In this document: positions 1 to 11,244 of the stretch, one piece after another
Layout: each line of letters starts with the position of its first letter
Position numbering within the stretch: the stretch's first letter is position 1
Origin: Jackrogersella multiformis
Taxonomy: Eukaryota; Ascomycota; Sordariomycetes; Xylariales; Hypoxylaceae
Assembly: GCA_902806575.1 (NCBI GenBank)
Contig: CADCXD010000010.1
Location: 1,798,001-1,862,000, forward strand
Direction of reading: 5' to 3'
DNA: 64,000 nt
Notes under the pieces: generated by a model
What the model saw: the letters and a program-made list of their open reading frames with translations, nothing else
What the model was told of the DNA's origin: nothing
The model's database searches: none
Program-made: the position numbers and the translations under genes

Positions 1-576
1 CTGTCGGGTTTAAAACACTGGGCGGTATTCTATGGAACAGATGATGGAGCTCCTTATAACTTCCTTCTTCAACTGATGGGTCTTCCCGACAAGAGTTTGA
101 CGTTCGCCAAGATGATGCTTCATTTTGCGGGGGGTCACCCAGACCTCGAGGATTACCTTTTATTCTCATCCATCCGTGACGAGTCTGACGAAGTTTATCA
201 TTGGCTTATCCAGCACAGGTGCCACTTCACCCGTCAAACCCTATTCCTAGCTATCTATCAACGCAACATGTCTCTCGTTCGCGCTCTTGTTCATATAAAT
301 TCAGGCCATTATCGCATAGCGCCTCTCGATGTGGATAATATCCCGAAAGCGCCATTGGAATATCCAGAGAACCTAGAACGTTACGACATAGAAGAAGCGC
401 TCGGCGACCCATACAACACTGATGGTATATTAGATACGTGGGCAGCTTTCGGATTCAGCCCGTTAGATGTAGCGATTATCACGCGCAACGCTGAGATAGC
501 TAATTTCCTTCTGGATGCAGGGGCTGATCCAAAACGAATTCACCCTGTAGTACAAATACGAAGGCTGGGTGTTTGA
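1..576 (+). CDS. Ankyrin-repeat protein, 3' part only
   Basis: The frame is open from the first base of the window to a TGA at 574-576, so the gene begins outside. The last ~45 residues form a recognisable ankyrin repeat (F-SPLDVAI, then NAEIANFLLDAGADP), and an earlier stretch (NMSLVRALVHINSGH) looks like a weaker repeat. Ankyrin repeats are protein-protein binding modules; the partner and role cannot be told from this fragment. The first ATG in the window is at 76 but the reading continues upstream of it without a stop, so that ATG is probably internal. No intron is visible. It lies next to an AT-rich degenerated island, a setting where fungal ankyrin genes of variable copy number are often found (inference). 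Confidence 0.6.
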   Translation: MSGLKHWAVFYGTDDGAPYNFLLQLMGLPDKSLTFAKMMLHFAGGHPDLEDYLLFSSIRDESDEVYHWLIQHRCHFTRQTLFLAIYQRNMSLVRALVHINSGHYRIAPLDVDNIPKAPLEYPENLERYDIEEALGDPYNTDGILDTWAAFGFSPLDVAIITRNAEIANFLLDAGADPKRIHPVVQIRRLGV

Positions 577-1898
577 ATCAGTACCACTTATGATATACAT
601 TAGGCGAGCGTGGTACCTCTCTCAAGTTAGATCTTGTTGAAGAGATGAGTTTCAGGTAGGTACGTCGAGATTCGGATGGGAGCCATTACATCGATAATGC
701 ACACGGACGAAGGTTAAGGGCCTCTGATAAAGAGAGCATGGTAATAAAGAGAAGAAGGTAATTTTAAGCAGGTGTAATTGGCAGTAGGAAATAGACATTG
801 TATAAATTGCATTTTATAGCGATGCTTAATGAAGTATGTTTAATTGTATATATAATATTTACGAGGAGATAAATAAAGGTAGAGCTTGAGAATGTGACGG
901 CTGTATATATAACAAGTGACCTGAGACATGTATCATTAGGGCTCTAGTAGTCTCTTTGTGCCTTAAGTCTCAGAACCAGTCATCTTGTGTAAATCATAAT
1001 CGTAATCATTAATACTTTGGCTTCATAGTAAATTTTATATGTATGATTTCTAGTAACCTTTTTCAGTACATTTTAAGCGTAAGTAAGTATTACATTTTAT
1101 AGTGTGATAAGGGCAATAAAGCTTGGAATTGTAATTTAATTTCGAATAATAATTCTTTATAATTTTAAGGTTTTTATCCTTTTTTTCTTTTTGCGAAGTA
1201 AAGCGTAATAACTTATATATATATAATTTAAATATTTTTTTAAACGTTATTAACGCTTTTTTAATTTTATATATATTAATTAATTTTTTTAATTAATTTT
1301 ATTTAATAACTTTATTTTATAAATTTTAATATATTTTATATTTATTAATTTATATATTTATATTAATTATACTTTACTTCGTAAAATTTATTCGTATAAT
1401 ATATAATAAAAAGTTAAACTTATTTAACGGCTTTTTTATTTTATATTAAAACTTTATTTATTTATTTTACGATAAATAATTTTATTATTAAAATAAAAGT
1501 ATAAAAGTTATTTTAATATATACGAAATTATAAATAAATGATTATTATTTAAAATATATTTTAATAAAATTAAAAATAAAAAAGTTATTTTAACTTCAAA
1601 TAAAATTAATTTAAAGTTAAACTTTTATTAATTCGTTAATAATAATATTTATAACGAACTTATTAAAATCTATTTTAAATAATCTTTAATTTACGATAAC
1701 TTATTTAAATTTAATATATTTAAAATACTTTTTATATATAAATTAAACTTAACTTAAATTATTATCGAATTAAAACTGTTATATTGTTTTCCAATATTTA
1801 TTCGTGAAGATATTACAGAGTGACAAGGTAGTACAATGGCTGTTAATGTGATTTTCAAGGTGGCCCGGATTAATTTGACCCCCCCCCCCCATTGTACT
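577..1898. other. Intergenic region containing an AT-rich island
   Basis: No credible coding frame. The left half (577-1129) is ordinary intergenic sequence becoming progressively AT-rich; 1130-1790 is the extreme AT island described separately. A run of about ten C residues lies at 1880-1890, just beyond the stop codon of the minus-strand transporter, probably in its 3' untranslated region. Confidence 0.6.
1130..1790. repeat. AT-rich, RIP-like degenerated island
   Basis: About 660 bases consist almost entirely of A and T with dense TpA steps (tta, taa, tatata, ttaatt) and only scattered CpG remnants such as cgtaa and cgttatt. No frame is open over useful length. In filamentous ascomycetes this composition is the usual result of repeat-induced point mutation, in which CpA is turned into TpA in duplicated DNA. 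The original element cannot be identified by eye. Edges are gradual, so coordinates are approximate. Confidence 0.6.
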
Positions 1899-4103
1899 TT
1901 AGATCACCACATCACGTTCAGCATCGCTGCTATCAACCTCCTCCTGGTCTTTCAGCTTATCTGTAGGACCTCTCCATCCGGTAGTAGCTTGGATAAACAA
2001 GACAACCACGGATAGCACCACAGCAGCCTGGAACAAAACCTTCAGCGCGTCGACGTATCCTTGTACTGCGACGTTCTGCTCCTCGGCCCCAAGACCGCCA
2101 TTGTACACGAGCGCGGGGCTGCCGATCAGCTTCCTGATAAGCTCGCCGCGATCTTTCCCCTGACCGTCAGGACCGTCGATTACCTTGAACCCCTTCTCCA
2201 GCGACTCTCGCAGAGTCCTGGCAAAGATGCCCCCGCCGATCGCGCTGCCGAAGCTGCCTGCAAACCCTCTAAACGTGCCGAGCAAGCTCGTAGCCACGTA
2301 GTGGGTTTCCGGCAAGGTTAAGTGCAGTAGATGCGCGAGCGTGTAGTTGAGTGCTGCTCCGGTGAAGAGGCCGTTGACGAACACAATACCCACGTATAGG
2401 GCAATCGGGACATCTGGATTGGATACTAGAGATAGCGTGAAGAGGCTCGCGGCGAAGAGAGCGAACGAGACGACACAGGATAACCAAAAACTTCCAGCGC
2501 GGCGAATATGCAGCCACTGTGGTGGAGATTAGTAGTCTGTCGAAAATGCACAACGTCTTGGTTCAAGTAATATAATAGGGTAACTAATCGGGAAAAATAG
2601 GGGGGTAATTGGGATAAGAGAACCTACACCAACGAGAAGTCCACCAGAGCCGAACCCAAGATTCGTCGGTATGAGAATACTGCCAGCGGTCGCTGGAGAG
2701 AAACCGCGTACTGCGAGGGCCGTTATTGGAGCATAAAACAGCACCGTCCATCGTGCTGCCATGAATCCGAGCTGCGAAAGGCATAACAGTAAGGCGCCGC
2801 GGTTCCGAATGACGGCAATGGGAATGATAGGATCAACAGCGACATGGTACTCGATTAAAACAAAGACGATGAGGGTCGCCAATGAGATGATAAGCGGGAT
2901 GACTTGAATGTTGTTAGAGAGCCCAAACAGAAAGAGAACAACGGTAGAGGTCTAGACATGGTTAGTAATATGTACATATGTACAGAAGATACCTACCGGG
3001 GCTATGAACTTACGAGGAACACTGCGCCGGGGTAGTCGATCCGTTTTAGCTTCGTCGTTAATGAGCTCTCTTTGGAGTGATGACCCGAGGAAAATGAGCC
3101 TGGGATGCTGAGATATATTGCGAGCCCAGCAAGCAAGCTAATCGGAACTTGGGCCGAAAAAAGAGCCCTCTAAATGACAGCGTGAGTTGATGAACTGAAA
3201 TCCCGAGAGTCGGAAGTAATCTTACCCAGCCAGTGACGGGTATCAGTCCTCCGAATACGACGGCTCCTAATGAGATACCTGTAGTCATGCCGGCATTTCT
3301 AATCAATTATATCAGAACGCCTTTCACTTACGTAAAGCCTTTCATACATATGTGTAAATGATGATTTAACACACGAACACAAAAAAGCAACAACTTACAG
3401 CAATCCAACGTACAGCCCCCGCTTTCTCTTCGTCGTCAACTCGAGAATAAGCACGATAGATAAAGCCATGGTGCCTCCGCCTCCCATTCCCGTGACGACC
3501 CGTCCCAGGATAAACACCTGGAACGAGCGGGCCTGCGACGTGACGAGGGACCCGGCAGCGAAGAGCGTGGCCGCAGCCAGCATCATGACGCGCGGCGAGA
3601 AGATAGAGGCGAGTTTCCCGGCCAACGGCGTGGACGAGGACATGGACACGAGGAAAGCCGTCGTGAACCACATGGCGTTCTCGTATGCCTCCAGATCGGC
3701 AGCTATTATCGACTGCGCCATGGTGATACCTGACATGTTAGTAGCTGTGCGTAGAGGATGTCAGTATCCATTAGCTTAAGCGGACTTGTAGCACATATTG
3801 GTGAGCTAGACGACACCTACCTAGCAGGAAGACCAGAAGGTAGACGCTGAGAATGATGGCCACGGCTCGGCCCCGGCTGACCGTTTGATTCGGCGTATCC
3901 AAGTCAGGGGTATCTCCATCTCGAGAGGGTTCAGAAGACGCAGACGATAGGCTGTCGGGGATATCAGAAGCAGACTCAGACCGCAGGAGCGGCGTGTCCT
4001 CCGTAGCAGTGTCGTCTATTGATGGAGCATCCTTGGAATTAACAAACTCTCTTAGTCTACCCTTGAAAGAAGTGCCGGCAGAAGACTCGATTTGAAGGGT
4101 CAT
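1899..4103 (-). CDS. MFS transporter, DHA2 type, Fnx1/Vba-like
   Basis: A multi-pass membrane transporter of the drug:H+ antiporter-2 / vacuolar basic amino acid group, probably in the vacuolar or plasma membrane. About six exons: 4103-3821, about 3744-3400, a short one near 3300-3227, one ending near 3013, one ending near 2625, and the last to a TAA-type stop at 1899. Every junction keeps frame with GTAAGT/GTAGGT donors. The first ~75 residues are a hydrophilic Ser/Asp-rich cytosolic tail, followed by helix 1 and the family-like stretch GRVVTGMGGGG in the fourth helix region. The C-terminal half has the helices after PIIPIAVIRNRGALLL. The start is the ATG at 4103; the longer open frame to 4139 begins with TTG. 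Substrate unknown: amino acid or drug export are both possible. Confidence 0.8.
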
Positions 4104-5257
4104 GATGCCCTTAAGAATATCGGGGTCCCGGTCCCACAATATCTACGTTAAACGGGTATGAAGTTATAAGGTATTAACTCTAGATGTAGATATAACAAGG
4201 AAAAAAAGACTGATCGCATGTCCGGGTTATCTCTATAGTCTAATAAATGAAAAGAAACGATTAAGACATTTAAGAATTGATAATACAAGTGAAAGGGAAG
4301 ATAGATGGAACCTTGGAAGGTATCATTGACATGCCTGTTTTGGATTAACGGATTGGTAAGCTTGCAATAATAGCCTAGAATAATATGATTCCATCCGCCC
4401 TACAAAGCCTAACAGCTCCATAATTCTCAGTGGAGCTTTCATTAGGTACTTCTACTTAGGTACATCTGTACGCAGAGACGCCGAGAGTTCCGACTCCGAT
4501 TCAGACATCGGGAATACCTAGGTACATCCACTCCTTTTCGGATGGGCCGAATAGTACAACACCATAAGGTACTTCGATGGACAGCGACTCTTGTCTGAAT
4601 ACCTATTAATCCCCATTGTATCATAATTTTATAAAAAGCACCTTTTATTCGGGTTAGTACTTGGGTATGTATATTATATTTTCATTAGTTAGGTACCCAG
4701 TGTAAATAAATTGCGTACGAACCCTTCTGCACCGCGGCTTAACTCTTAGACTGAACGCAAGTGACTGTCATAGAGAGTTGTACTCCTAAACATTCTGAAC
4801 GTAATCAATCGCTAGAATTTTCGAATAGGTACCGGCAGTTTCTGCCTCGCTCTAAAAGCAATCTGCGAATGTCTGATTAGTCTAAGGTTCAAATTAGGTA
4901 CCTAGGTAGGCAAACCCGCGATAGCCAGTAGGTAGTCTTACCGTTGCGACAATAGAGTCTTCACGTATCCTCACACTGTATGCTAAAATCCGTCTCCAAA
5001 AAGCATATCGAGTGAATGGAAGTCAAGAGCTTTATGCAAGCATCATTGATCTGCCGGAATTGAATATTCCAGTAATGAAGGCCTCAGAACAAGACGAGAC
5101 GGTGGAGTCTAGGGGACTCTCAAGCCCGCCGAATAGTGCGTCTTAACATCTTCTTCTGCTAGAATCAATCACTCAATAAGGAGTGCCAAAGCAGGTTCGT
5201 AATATAACGACTGTGGAGGTCATTTAATGGTTAGGTATTAGGTATTAGCTCCCTGCT
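4104..5257. other. Intergenic region between two minus-strand membrane proteins
   Basis: Holds the 5' flank of the MFS transporter and the 3' flank of the next gene. No coding frame is convincing. One copy of the dispersed motif (TAGGTACCTAGGTAGG) is at 4896-4911; shorter relatives (TTAGGTAC) occur near 4443-4465 and 4690. Confidence 0.5.
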
Positions 5258-8157
5258 TCAACCAGGTTTGCCACTATTCGACTCGCGGTGATCTGAGGCT
5301 GGTTGGTCTGAGTCTCTTCGCCCGGGAAGCACGCCACCTCCTTTGCTCAACGCGATCGAAAACTTCTTGAAAAAGCATGCCTTCTCCTCGTCAGCCGGCA
5401 ATCCAATTATCGATGCTCTGCGTCGCGCTGCAAGGATCGCGTCAAGGTCCATGTCCCGATTAGCGCGATCCTGTATCCTCGACTGATCCTCGGCACCGAC
5501 ACGAGCGTCAACTAAAGTTCGGGCATCTCGCTTCAAATCCAAAAAGAGGCAGAAGAATCCTGCGAGAGCAAAAAGAGCAGGGACCAGGACGAAGGCGGTT
5601 TGAATGCTGCCGCCTCGCTGAACGATCGCATATATCACGAATGGCCAGAACGCAGGCCCCGAAGCTCCCATGGTGATATATGCCGCTGCTCGTTTTGTAC
5701 GTTTGCCTTGTCCGCGAAGTCCTAGCGTGAAGATAAGAGGCCATAAAGGACCTTCGAAGAAGTAGAAAAGGACCACCGGGATCACAAGTAAGTTCGTATT
5801 AGTCGGGCGAAGGACAACGACTAGAACACAACAAACAATACTAAGTCCCGTGCAGATGCTCAAAATCATACGCGGCTGTGGAATTCTAGGATGCGTTGGT
5901 GATAAATACGCAAGATAGGCTGCGGCAAACCGTGAGAGAGCAAAAGCAGTATGAGCAATGAGGAGATAGTTCGGGATAGAAAGAGTAAGACTTGATGGAT
6001 GTTGTAGCGATCTTGTCGACAGACCATTGGCTCCATTAGAGGGAGGAGTCGGCGTTAGGATTTCATGGAAAAATATGCTCATGCTTTCCTGACCGGCGAC
6101 GGTGGCCCATTGGGCTAGAACGGCCAAAGCCAATGTCCAGGTTCGGAGTTCCAACCCACCAAAACTTCGCTTTTTAGGATCGGTCGGGAGATATCGCGTA
6201 GAGTGCTCCATCTCAGCGTCGGTAACCTCCGGTAATGGCATGTAATAAAAGAAAAGCGCCAGTGCCGCGCAGAGAAGCGTAATAGCTAAGTATGTCCATT
6301 GGACGTCTAGCAGTGCCGATGAATTTGTAGTGTCGGAGGCCTCGGCATCAAGCTTGGTAAAGAAGACACCTTGGGCTAGAAGCCCGCTTAAAACAGTCGC
6401 GACAGCTTGAATTCCCTGGGCTAAACAAAGCCTCATCTCCGCATAATCCATTGGTCCGCAAAAGACGATAAATGGATTGGCCCCAGTCTCGATGATTGCA
6501 AGCCCGAATCCGACGACGAAGTTGCAGACCATAAAGCCGGCGAACGAAGTGAGAACAGCACTAGGCCAAAACATGATCGTCCCCACACCATAGAAACAGA
6601 GTCCTACAATGAACGTTGCCCTGTAGCCACCGATATGGTCCGGTCCATTCATTTTCTTTCTTGACCTAGAATGTTCGTCGTGTCGTAGAATCCATTCGCC
6701 AACGAGCAGCGGGCCGAATAGATATCCTCCTCCAAAGTAAATTGAGGAAAGCCCGATCGTTTTGGCGATCGACATTCCCGAGACCGAAGAGACTGCGTTG
6801 TTTAGCTGGTTCAGGAGACCGTAGGAAAACCCCCATAGCAAAAACAAGATTGCGACCACAGTACAATACTTAAAGGAGTCGCGGATCGATGTTCGGATCA
6901 TGCTCTTTGGCCGGCGCATGTTCACAAAGCCGAAATAAACCGAGTTTTCGGCCATTGAGAAGGTCTCAGTAGCACTTGTTAAAACAGTGGGTGAACGATC
7001 AAGTGGATCCGCGGAATGTACATTTGAGTCCATATCTGGCGGAGTAACGAAATCAACGGAAGACACCTGGCTCTCCTGTCTACCTCCAACGTGCGCTTGG
7101 GCGGGTGGTGTAATGTAGCCATCGGTAAAGAGACCCGTAGCGGGTGGCGGCCGGCCATTATTAGAGCTTCCATTCCCATCCATCGAGGATTCCTTCCCGT
7201 ATGTTCGGGTTGCATTAGGGCCGGCTAGCATGGCAGGCAAGAGGCGGCGAATCAGGGGTTTTAGTGTAGGAATACATGCACAAATTATGCCCACGTTGAC
7301 TTCGAGAGACGACCACATGAGCGACAGCGATGCGTTCCAGGCGAACTCAGGTGAATGACCAATAGCCGGTGCTTTAGCGCTCTCGAATATCGCAGAGGTC
7401 CCAGTGATAGCCTGCTCGAGATAGTAGATCCGGACGACATCGACTACAGTGACAAACACACCCAGGGCAAACGTAAGAATCAAAATGATCTTTTGCCGTC
7501 GCGGTAGCCTCATGCTAGTAAGGACAGGTAACGGTAAGGCTAGTATCGCGAGATCTGTCAGAACGTTGATCGGCGCCGAGCATATGAACTGAGTAAGCAA
7601 GGGAATGCAGTATATCGGTTGAGTTATCGTATCGTATGCTGCTGCGATCGGACGACATTGAAAAAGGTTGATAAAGGTTAAGACTGCGCCGGCAAGGTTA
7701 ACAATAACCAAAACAGTCCACGACGCCCACCGCAACACCTTTTGTGTGTTCTTGGCCAGGCGAATATAGAAGATTAGAACCGAAGTCTTGGTGGCCATCA
7801 GAGCTGGATTCTGCCGTCTGGTCAGATTCAATGCTATAAAAAAATGCATTAGACTATTGGACCTACATATAGTACTGAAAAGACATATTCGCAGTGCCGC
7901 AGAACATCCCAGTCTTCATCACGTATATCTTCGTCGTGTCGACCAAGTCCCTTACTAGCGCCGATATCGATGGAGAGAGTGAGACCAAAAGCTAGGCACC
8001 AAGTGCATATAATGAAATAATCGTCCCAAGTAACGCTTCGCACGATACGAATCCGACAGAATAGCCTAGCAACGACGATGATGGTGGTCAAGACGAGGGT
8101 CCAGGAGGTCACGGCGAAGATGGTAGGGCCGCGATCGGGGATATTATTTGACGACAT
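5258..8157 (-). CDS. Fungal rhodopsin-like domain fused to FucP-type MFS transporter
   Basis: A predicted 947-residue protein in two exons (8157-7867 and 7810-5258; a 56-base intron with donor GTAGGT and acceptor GGCAG gives the family-typical junction Y-NPAL). Residues 1 to about 288 are a complete seven-helix fungal integral membrane domain (Rhodopsin/SAT4-like): IPDRGPTIFAVT, the WDDYF motif, GLGRH, and the last helix ending in CIPTLKPLIRRL. A hydrophilic linker of about 110 residues follows. From about 405 to 860 there is a 12-helix L-fucose permease-like MFS unit starting RRPKSM and FLLWGFSYGLL, with GANPFI in the middle. The tail is hydrophilic. The second exon is one uninterrupted frame through both domains, so the fusion is not an intron-prediction artefact. 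The start is the ATG at 8157; an upstream in-frame GTG at 8166 is not needed. The N-terminal unit could be a sensor for the sugar-porter-like unit, but that is inference. Confidence 0.82.
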
Positions 8158-8537
8158 CTTTGGCACAGTGATGTCGTGGTGCGACCAAGGACCTCATGCA
8201 AGGCCATTAGAGCGTAGCAGCTCCTTGGGAGAGATGCTGTTGAATGTAGGCGACCCGTATACAATAGTATAGTATAATCGAGTGAAGCGGTGATTATGTT
8301 TCCTAAGCTACCATTCTGCACGGGAGCCTGAAGTGAATAAAAACATATGACACTAGCCCGTGACTAAGGAGCCTATAGATGCGGACCGGGTGGAGGCTGA
8401 GAACAGACCTGGGGTCGAGACAGCAAGGGGAGGTTAGGTAGTGTGTGAGGTCCAGCTCTTCAGTTTGTATTAAATTGTAGTATACTTTGTTTTAATTCCA
8501 GCCAAGGCTAATTTGGTATACGGCCGTAGACATGGAT

Positions 8538-8612
8538 GGGAGAAGAACAGGATCAAAGAGAGGGAGAGGGAGAGGGAGAGGAGAAGAGGCGAAGTAGAGA
8601 AAGTGAGATCTT
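8538..8612. repeat. Purine-rich (GAGAGG)n tract, CT-rich on the minus strand
   Basis: The plus strand reads agagagggagagggagagg and similar over about 75 bases. Relative to the minus-strand fusion gene it is a pyrimidine tract about 400 bases upstream of the start codon. Pyrimidine-rich tracts are common in fungal promoters and 5' leaders; a role here is inference. Confidence 0.5.
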
Positions 8613-8849
8613 TAGAGCGGTGAGAGCTATATTGTATCGAGGCAGACAGGATCACCTACCCCGCGACCGCCATAAGTGAATGACAACTATTAAGGCCGAG
8701 ACCGAGGGAGAAAGAGAGGTAGTGGGAGATAAAATGGAAAACCGGTACACAAAGGCTGTTTGTGTGCCAAGTGTGTGGGTGCGTATATGTTGCGTCGATG
8801 TGTAGATGTATACGTGTATGTGCGATCGGGAGAGAAGAGACTGAAAGGA

Positions 8850-8950
8850 ACCTCGAACCCCGAACCTCGAACCTCGAACTAGGTAGCTAACAGCAAACCT
8901 CCAGGCTAACAGCTAACAGCTAACAGTAACAGCTAACGATAATGGCTAAC
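8850..8950. repeat. Short tandem repeats: cctcgaac and agctaac units
   Basis: First a run of four cctcgaac-like octamers (8851-8879), then five or more copies of an agctaac heptamer with small variations (8886-8950). No coding capacity; likely replication-slippage minisatellites. Confidence 0.6.
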
Positions 8951-9624
8951 GAGACCAGACCAGAAAAGCCGCAACTCTGGCCCATCTCTCGGATGGCACA
9001 TTTTCGTTGATTGCTGGCCTTCGGTAATGGATTTTCTATTATTTAATAGTACCTAGGTAGGTTGTGCACGGTTAAGTGGTGGTGAAACTTAGGAAGAACG
9101 AATAGAAATGTAGACTTAGTTATACCCTATCCATTGAAAGTATCCATTGCAGTATCCTTCCGATTTGTCGCCATTAGGTCCTTCTACTAAACCTATGAAA
9201 ATTTTCGCTAGTTGGAGACTACCTGCAGAACCAGTTGTCCATCGCTACCTAGCTGGAGCTTGGCTATTACATACAAGCAGGCAAGTGGAACTTTCCAATG
9301 TCAGTTTGAATGTTCCCGCTACTTAGGTAGATGACGTTGTTACGCTTAGAATCCGACAGGGGTAAGAAAGGCCATCCCCACATCTAACCTCGACTAACCA
9401 TGCTGATTTACCCCGGATTAGCCCCGGATTCGCATTGCATTCCAACGTTTCAAGGTTGCTTCCATGATTGGAGCCGTTAACAATAACCGTTTAAGGAGAT
9501 GGCAGAACGAAGCTATTTTAGTGTCTAGTCCTAGTGTTCAATCTCGGTCGAGTTCAGTCAAGTCGTTAAGTCCAGTTTATTATCTGCCGAGGGATAGGGG
9601 ATCCTTTGTTTCTTTTATACTTAC

Positions 9625-9732
9625 CCAGGTAGGTAGATATATCCTACATGGATATTAGATAGGTATTAGATAGGTATTTAGATTAGGTAGGCATTAGATA
9701 GGAATCTACCTAGGTACCTAGCTACCTAGGAA
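9625..9732. repeat. Dense cluster of TACCTAGGTA-type motif with attagatagg tandem units
   Basis: Within about 105 bases the sequence shows attagataggt repeated three times and then ctacctaggtacctagctac. It is the densest of many intergenic clusters of this CCTAGG-centred motif family in the window. Confidence 0.6.
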
Positions 9733-10034
9733 TATGTAATTAGCAATTGGCAGGTGACTTTCTTCCGCTACCTACCGAAAGTCGCGCACACAAAGGCATT
9801 CGACCCGGCACTTCGTCTCATGTCTCAAGTTCTGTCTCTGTTATAAGTCAATAAACTAACCCGAGGTCGAGTCTCTATCTACGACGAGATACATACCCTA
9901 AAAGATGAATTCCAATTGTCGGCGTAGGTACCACTTCCTCGGTACAAACCGTACCCATCAAGTCTAGCTCTAATTGGCTTGCGGTTGGTAGGTACCTAAC
10001 TCGCTACCTACCTAGGTGTACCTACCAGCCTACC

Positions 10035-10462
10035 TACCGTAGCGGCAAAATATGGCCTGATAGAACGATTCTACTGGCTAGAATCGTTCTGTGTGGAACT
10101 ACCATATAAATGGGTAGAACGGTTCTAAACCTAATGCGTTTTATGAATAGTGAGCTCTAATTGGTCTAATTTTTAAAATGTGGGACTAAAGCTTAAAAAG
10201 CTTAAAAAAATAAAAAGCGTAAGGCTCAAACCTAGCGCTCTCGTATGTGTGGGAAACACATATAACAATTGAGCTAACAGTTAATTGGGTGATCAATCCA
10301 ATCAACTATTAAAAATTCAGGATATTATTACACCATATAAGCTTTCTGTTGGTTTGTGCCAAAATCAGGTACCTAGGTATCTTTTACTCCACTTTTTTCA
10401 AAAAAACTAAAAAAAACTGAAATCATTCCCATTCTACGAAACCATATTTTGCCGCTACGGTA
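10035..10462. mobile_element. MITE-like element with perfect 21-bp terminal inverted repeats
   Basis: Bases 10035-10055 and 10442-10462 are perfect reverse complements; the shared core is CCGTAGCGGCAAAATATGG, with TA at each outer edge, as expected for a TA target duplication. The 428-base interior has no long open frame, so it would be non-autonomous. Just inside the left end is a hairpin with a perfect 12-bp stem (10062-10073 with 10079-10090) and a near copy of the arm, TAGAACGGTTCTA, at 10115-10127. A Tc1/mariner relationship is suggested only by the TA edges. A tRNA-like segment lies in the middle. Confidence 0.65.
10213..10281 (-). ncRNA. tRNA-like segment (A box and B box) inside the MITE-like element
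   Basis: On the minus strand TAGCTCAATTG (10276-10266) fits a polymerase III A box and GGTTTGAGCC (10232-10223) fits a B box, spaced 33 bases apart. Between them ATGTG-TTTCCCA-CACAT could form an anticodon-like stem-loop. The D stem partner is degraded and the acceptor stem does not pair well, so this is more likely a tRNA-derived relic or SINE head than a working tRNA gene. Confidence 0.4.
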
Positions 10463-11217
10463 CCTAAGGTACTTAAGGTACCTATTCATCATCCCTGTTG
10501 TGTTACGCAAACAGATAATCCGTACCATAGAGGTAGATATAATGGAATATAAGATCCTAAATTGCGCAGCGCTCTGCTTGCATCTGATTACAATTTGATC
10601 CATGTTAATTGGCTAAAATCGTCCGAATCTTCATTGAGACTTGAAACGGTTTAGTAGGAAGGTATGTTGTTCGCTCCTGTGTTGGTATAAAAGTAAAGGC
10701 AAGGAAACCACCCCGGTCCAGGTTACCAGGTAGGTAAGTCAATGGGACGAAGTGGGCAAATACCTAGGTACTTCGGTATGTGAATGAATGTTTCATGATA
10801 CCTAAATGTTCTCAATTCTCCATCATATCCCTATCCTAGCAGTGCTGACATCGTTATTAGGTTTATCCCACACAACCAGAAACGTCGAAACCCACATTGT
10901 ATTTGCAACCCATTTTCGATTGACTTGTACCTAGGTAGTTAACCCTTACTAAGGTAAGCTGGCAAGAGATATCTCGAAACTTGAAATTAATCAAATATCG
11001 CCAAAGGCTTATTAAAGTTCCATGGATTAGCAAATATGTTGTTAAATTAAGCTATAGCATCAATGCAATGCGACGATATGGTGGCTACCTATATTAGGAA
11101 GGTGTAGATGGAAGATAATAGTATACTACATATAGCTCTTTCTAAAACCGATAGTAAGAGGTACTTGGAATGTTGAATCTAGGGAGGTAGTTTAGTGAGT
11201 GTACACTATCTGCTTAA

Positions 11218-11244
11218 GTACCTAGGTACCTACCTACTTAGGTC
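11218..11244. repeat. TACCTAGGTA-type motif cluster
   Basis: Reads gtacctaggtacctacctac then ttagg: overlapping palindromic ACCTAGGT and direct CTAC units, a few hundred bases past the 3' end of the tyrosinase gene. Confidence 0.55.

Noticed and set aside
1880..1890. Poly-C run as a regulatory or sequencing-error signal
   Set aside because: A lone homopolymer in a 3' flank does not disturb any frame; nothing further can be supported.
9625..9732. CRISPR array from regularly recurring short repeats
   Set aside because: Eukaryotic DNA, repeats too short and irregular, no unique spacers of constant length and no cas-like genes.
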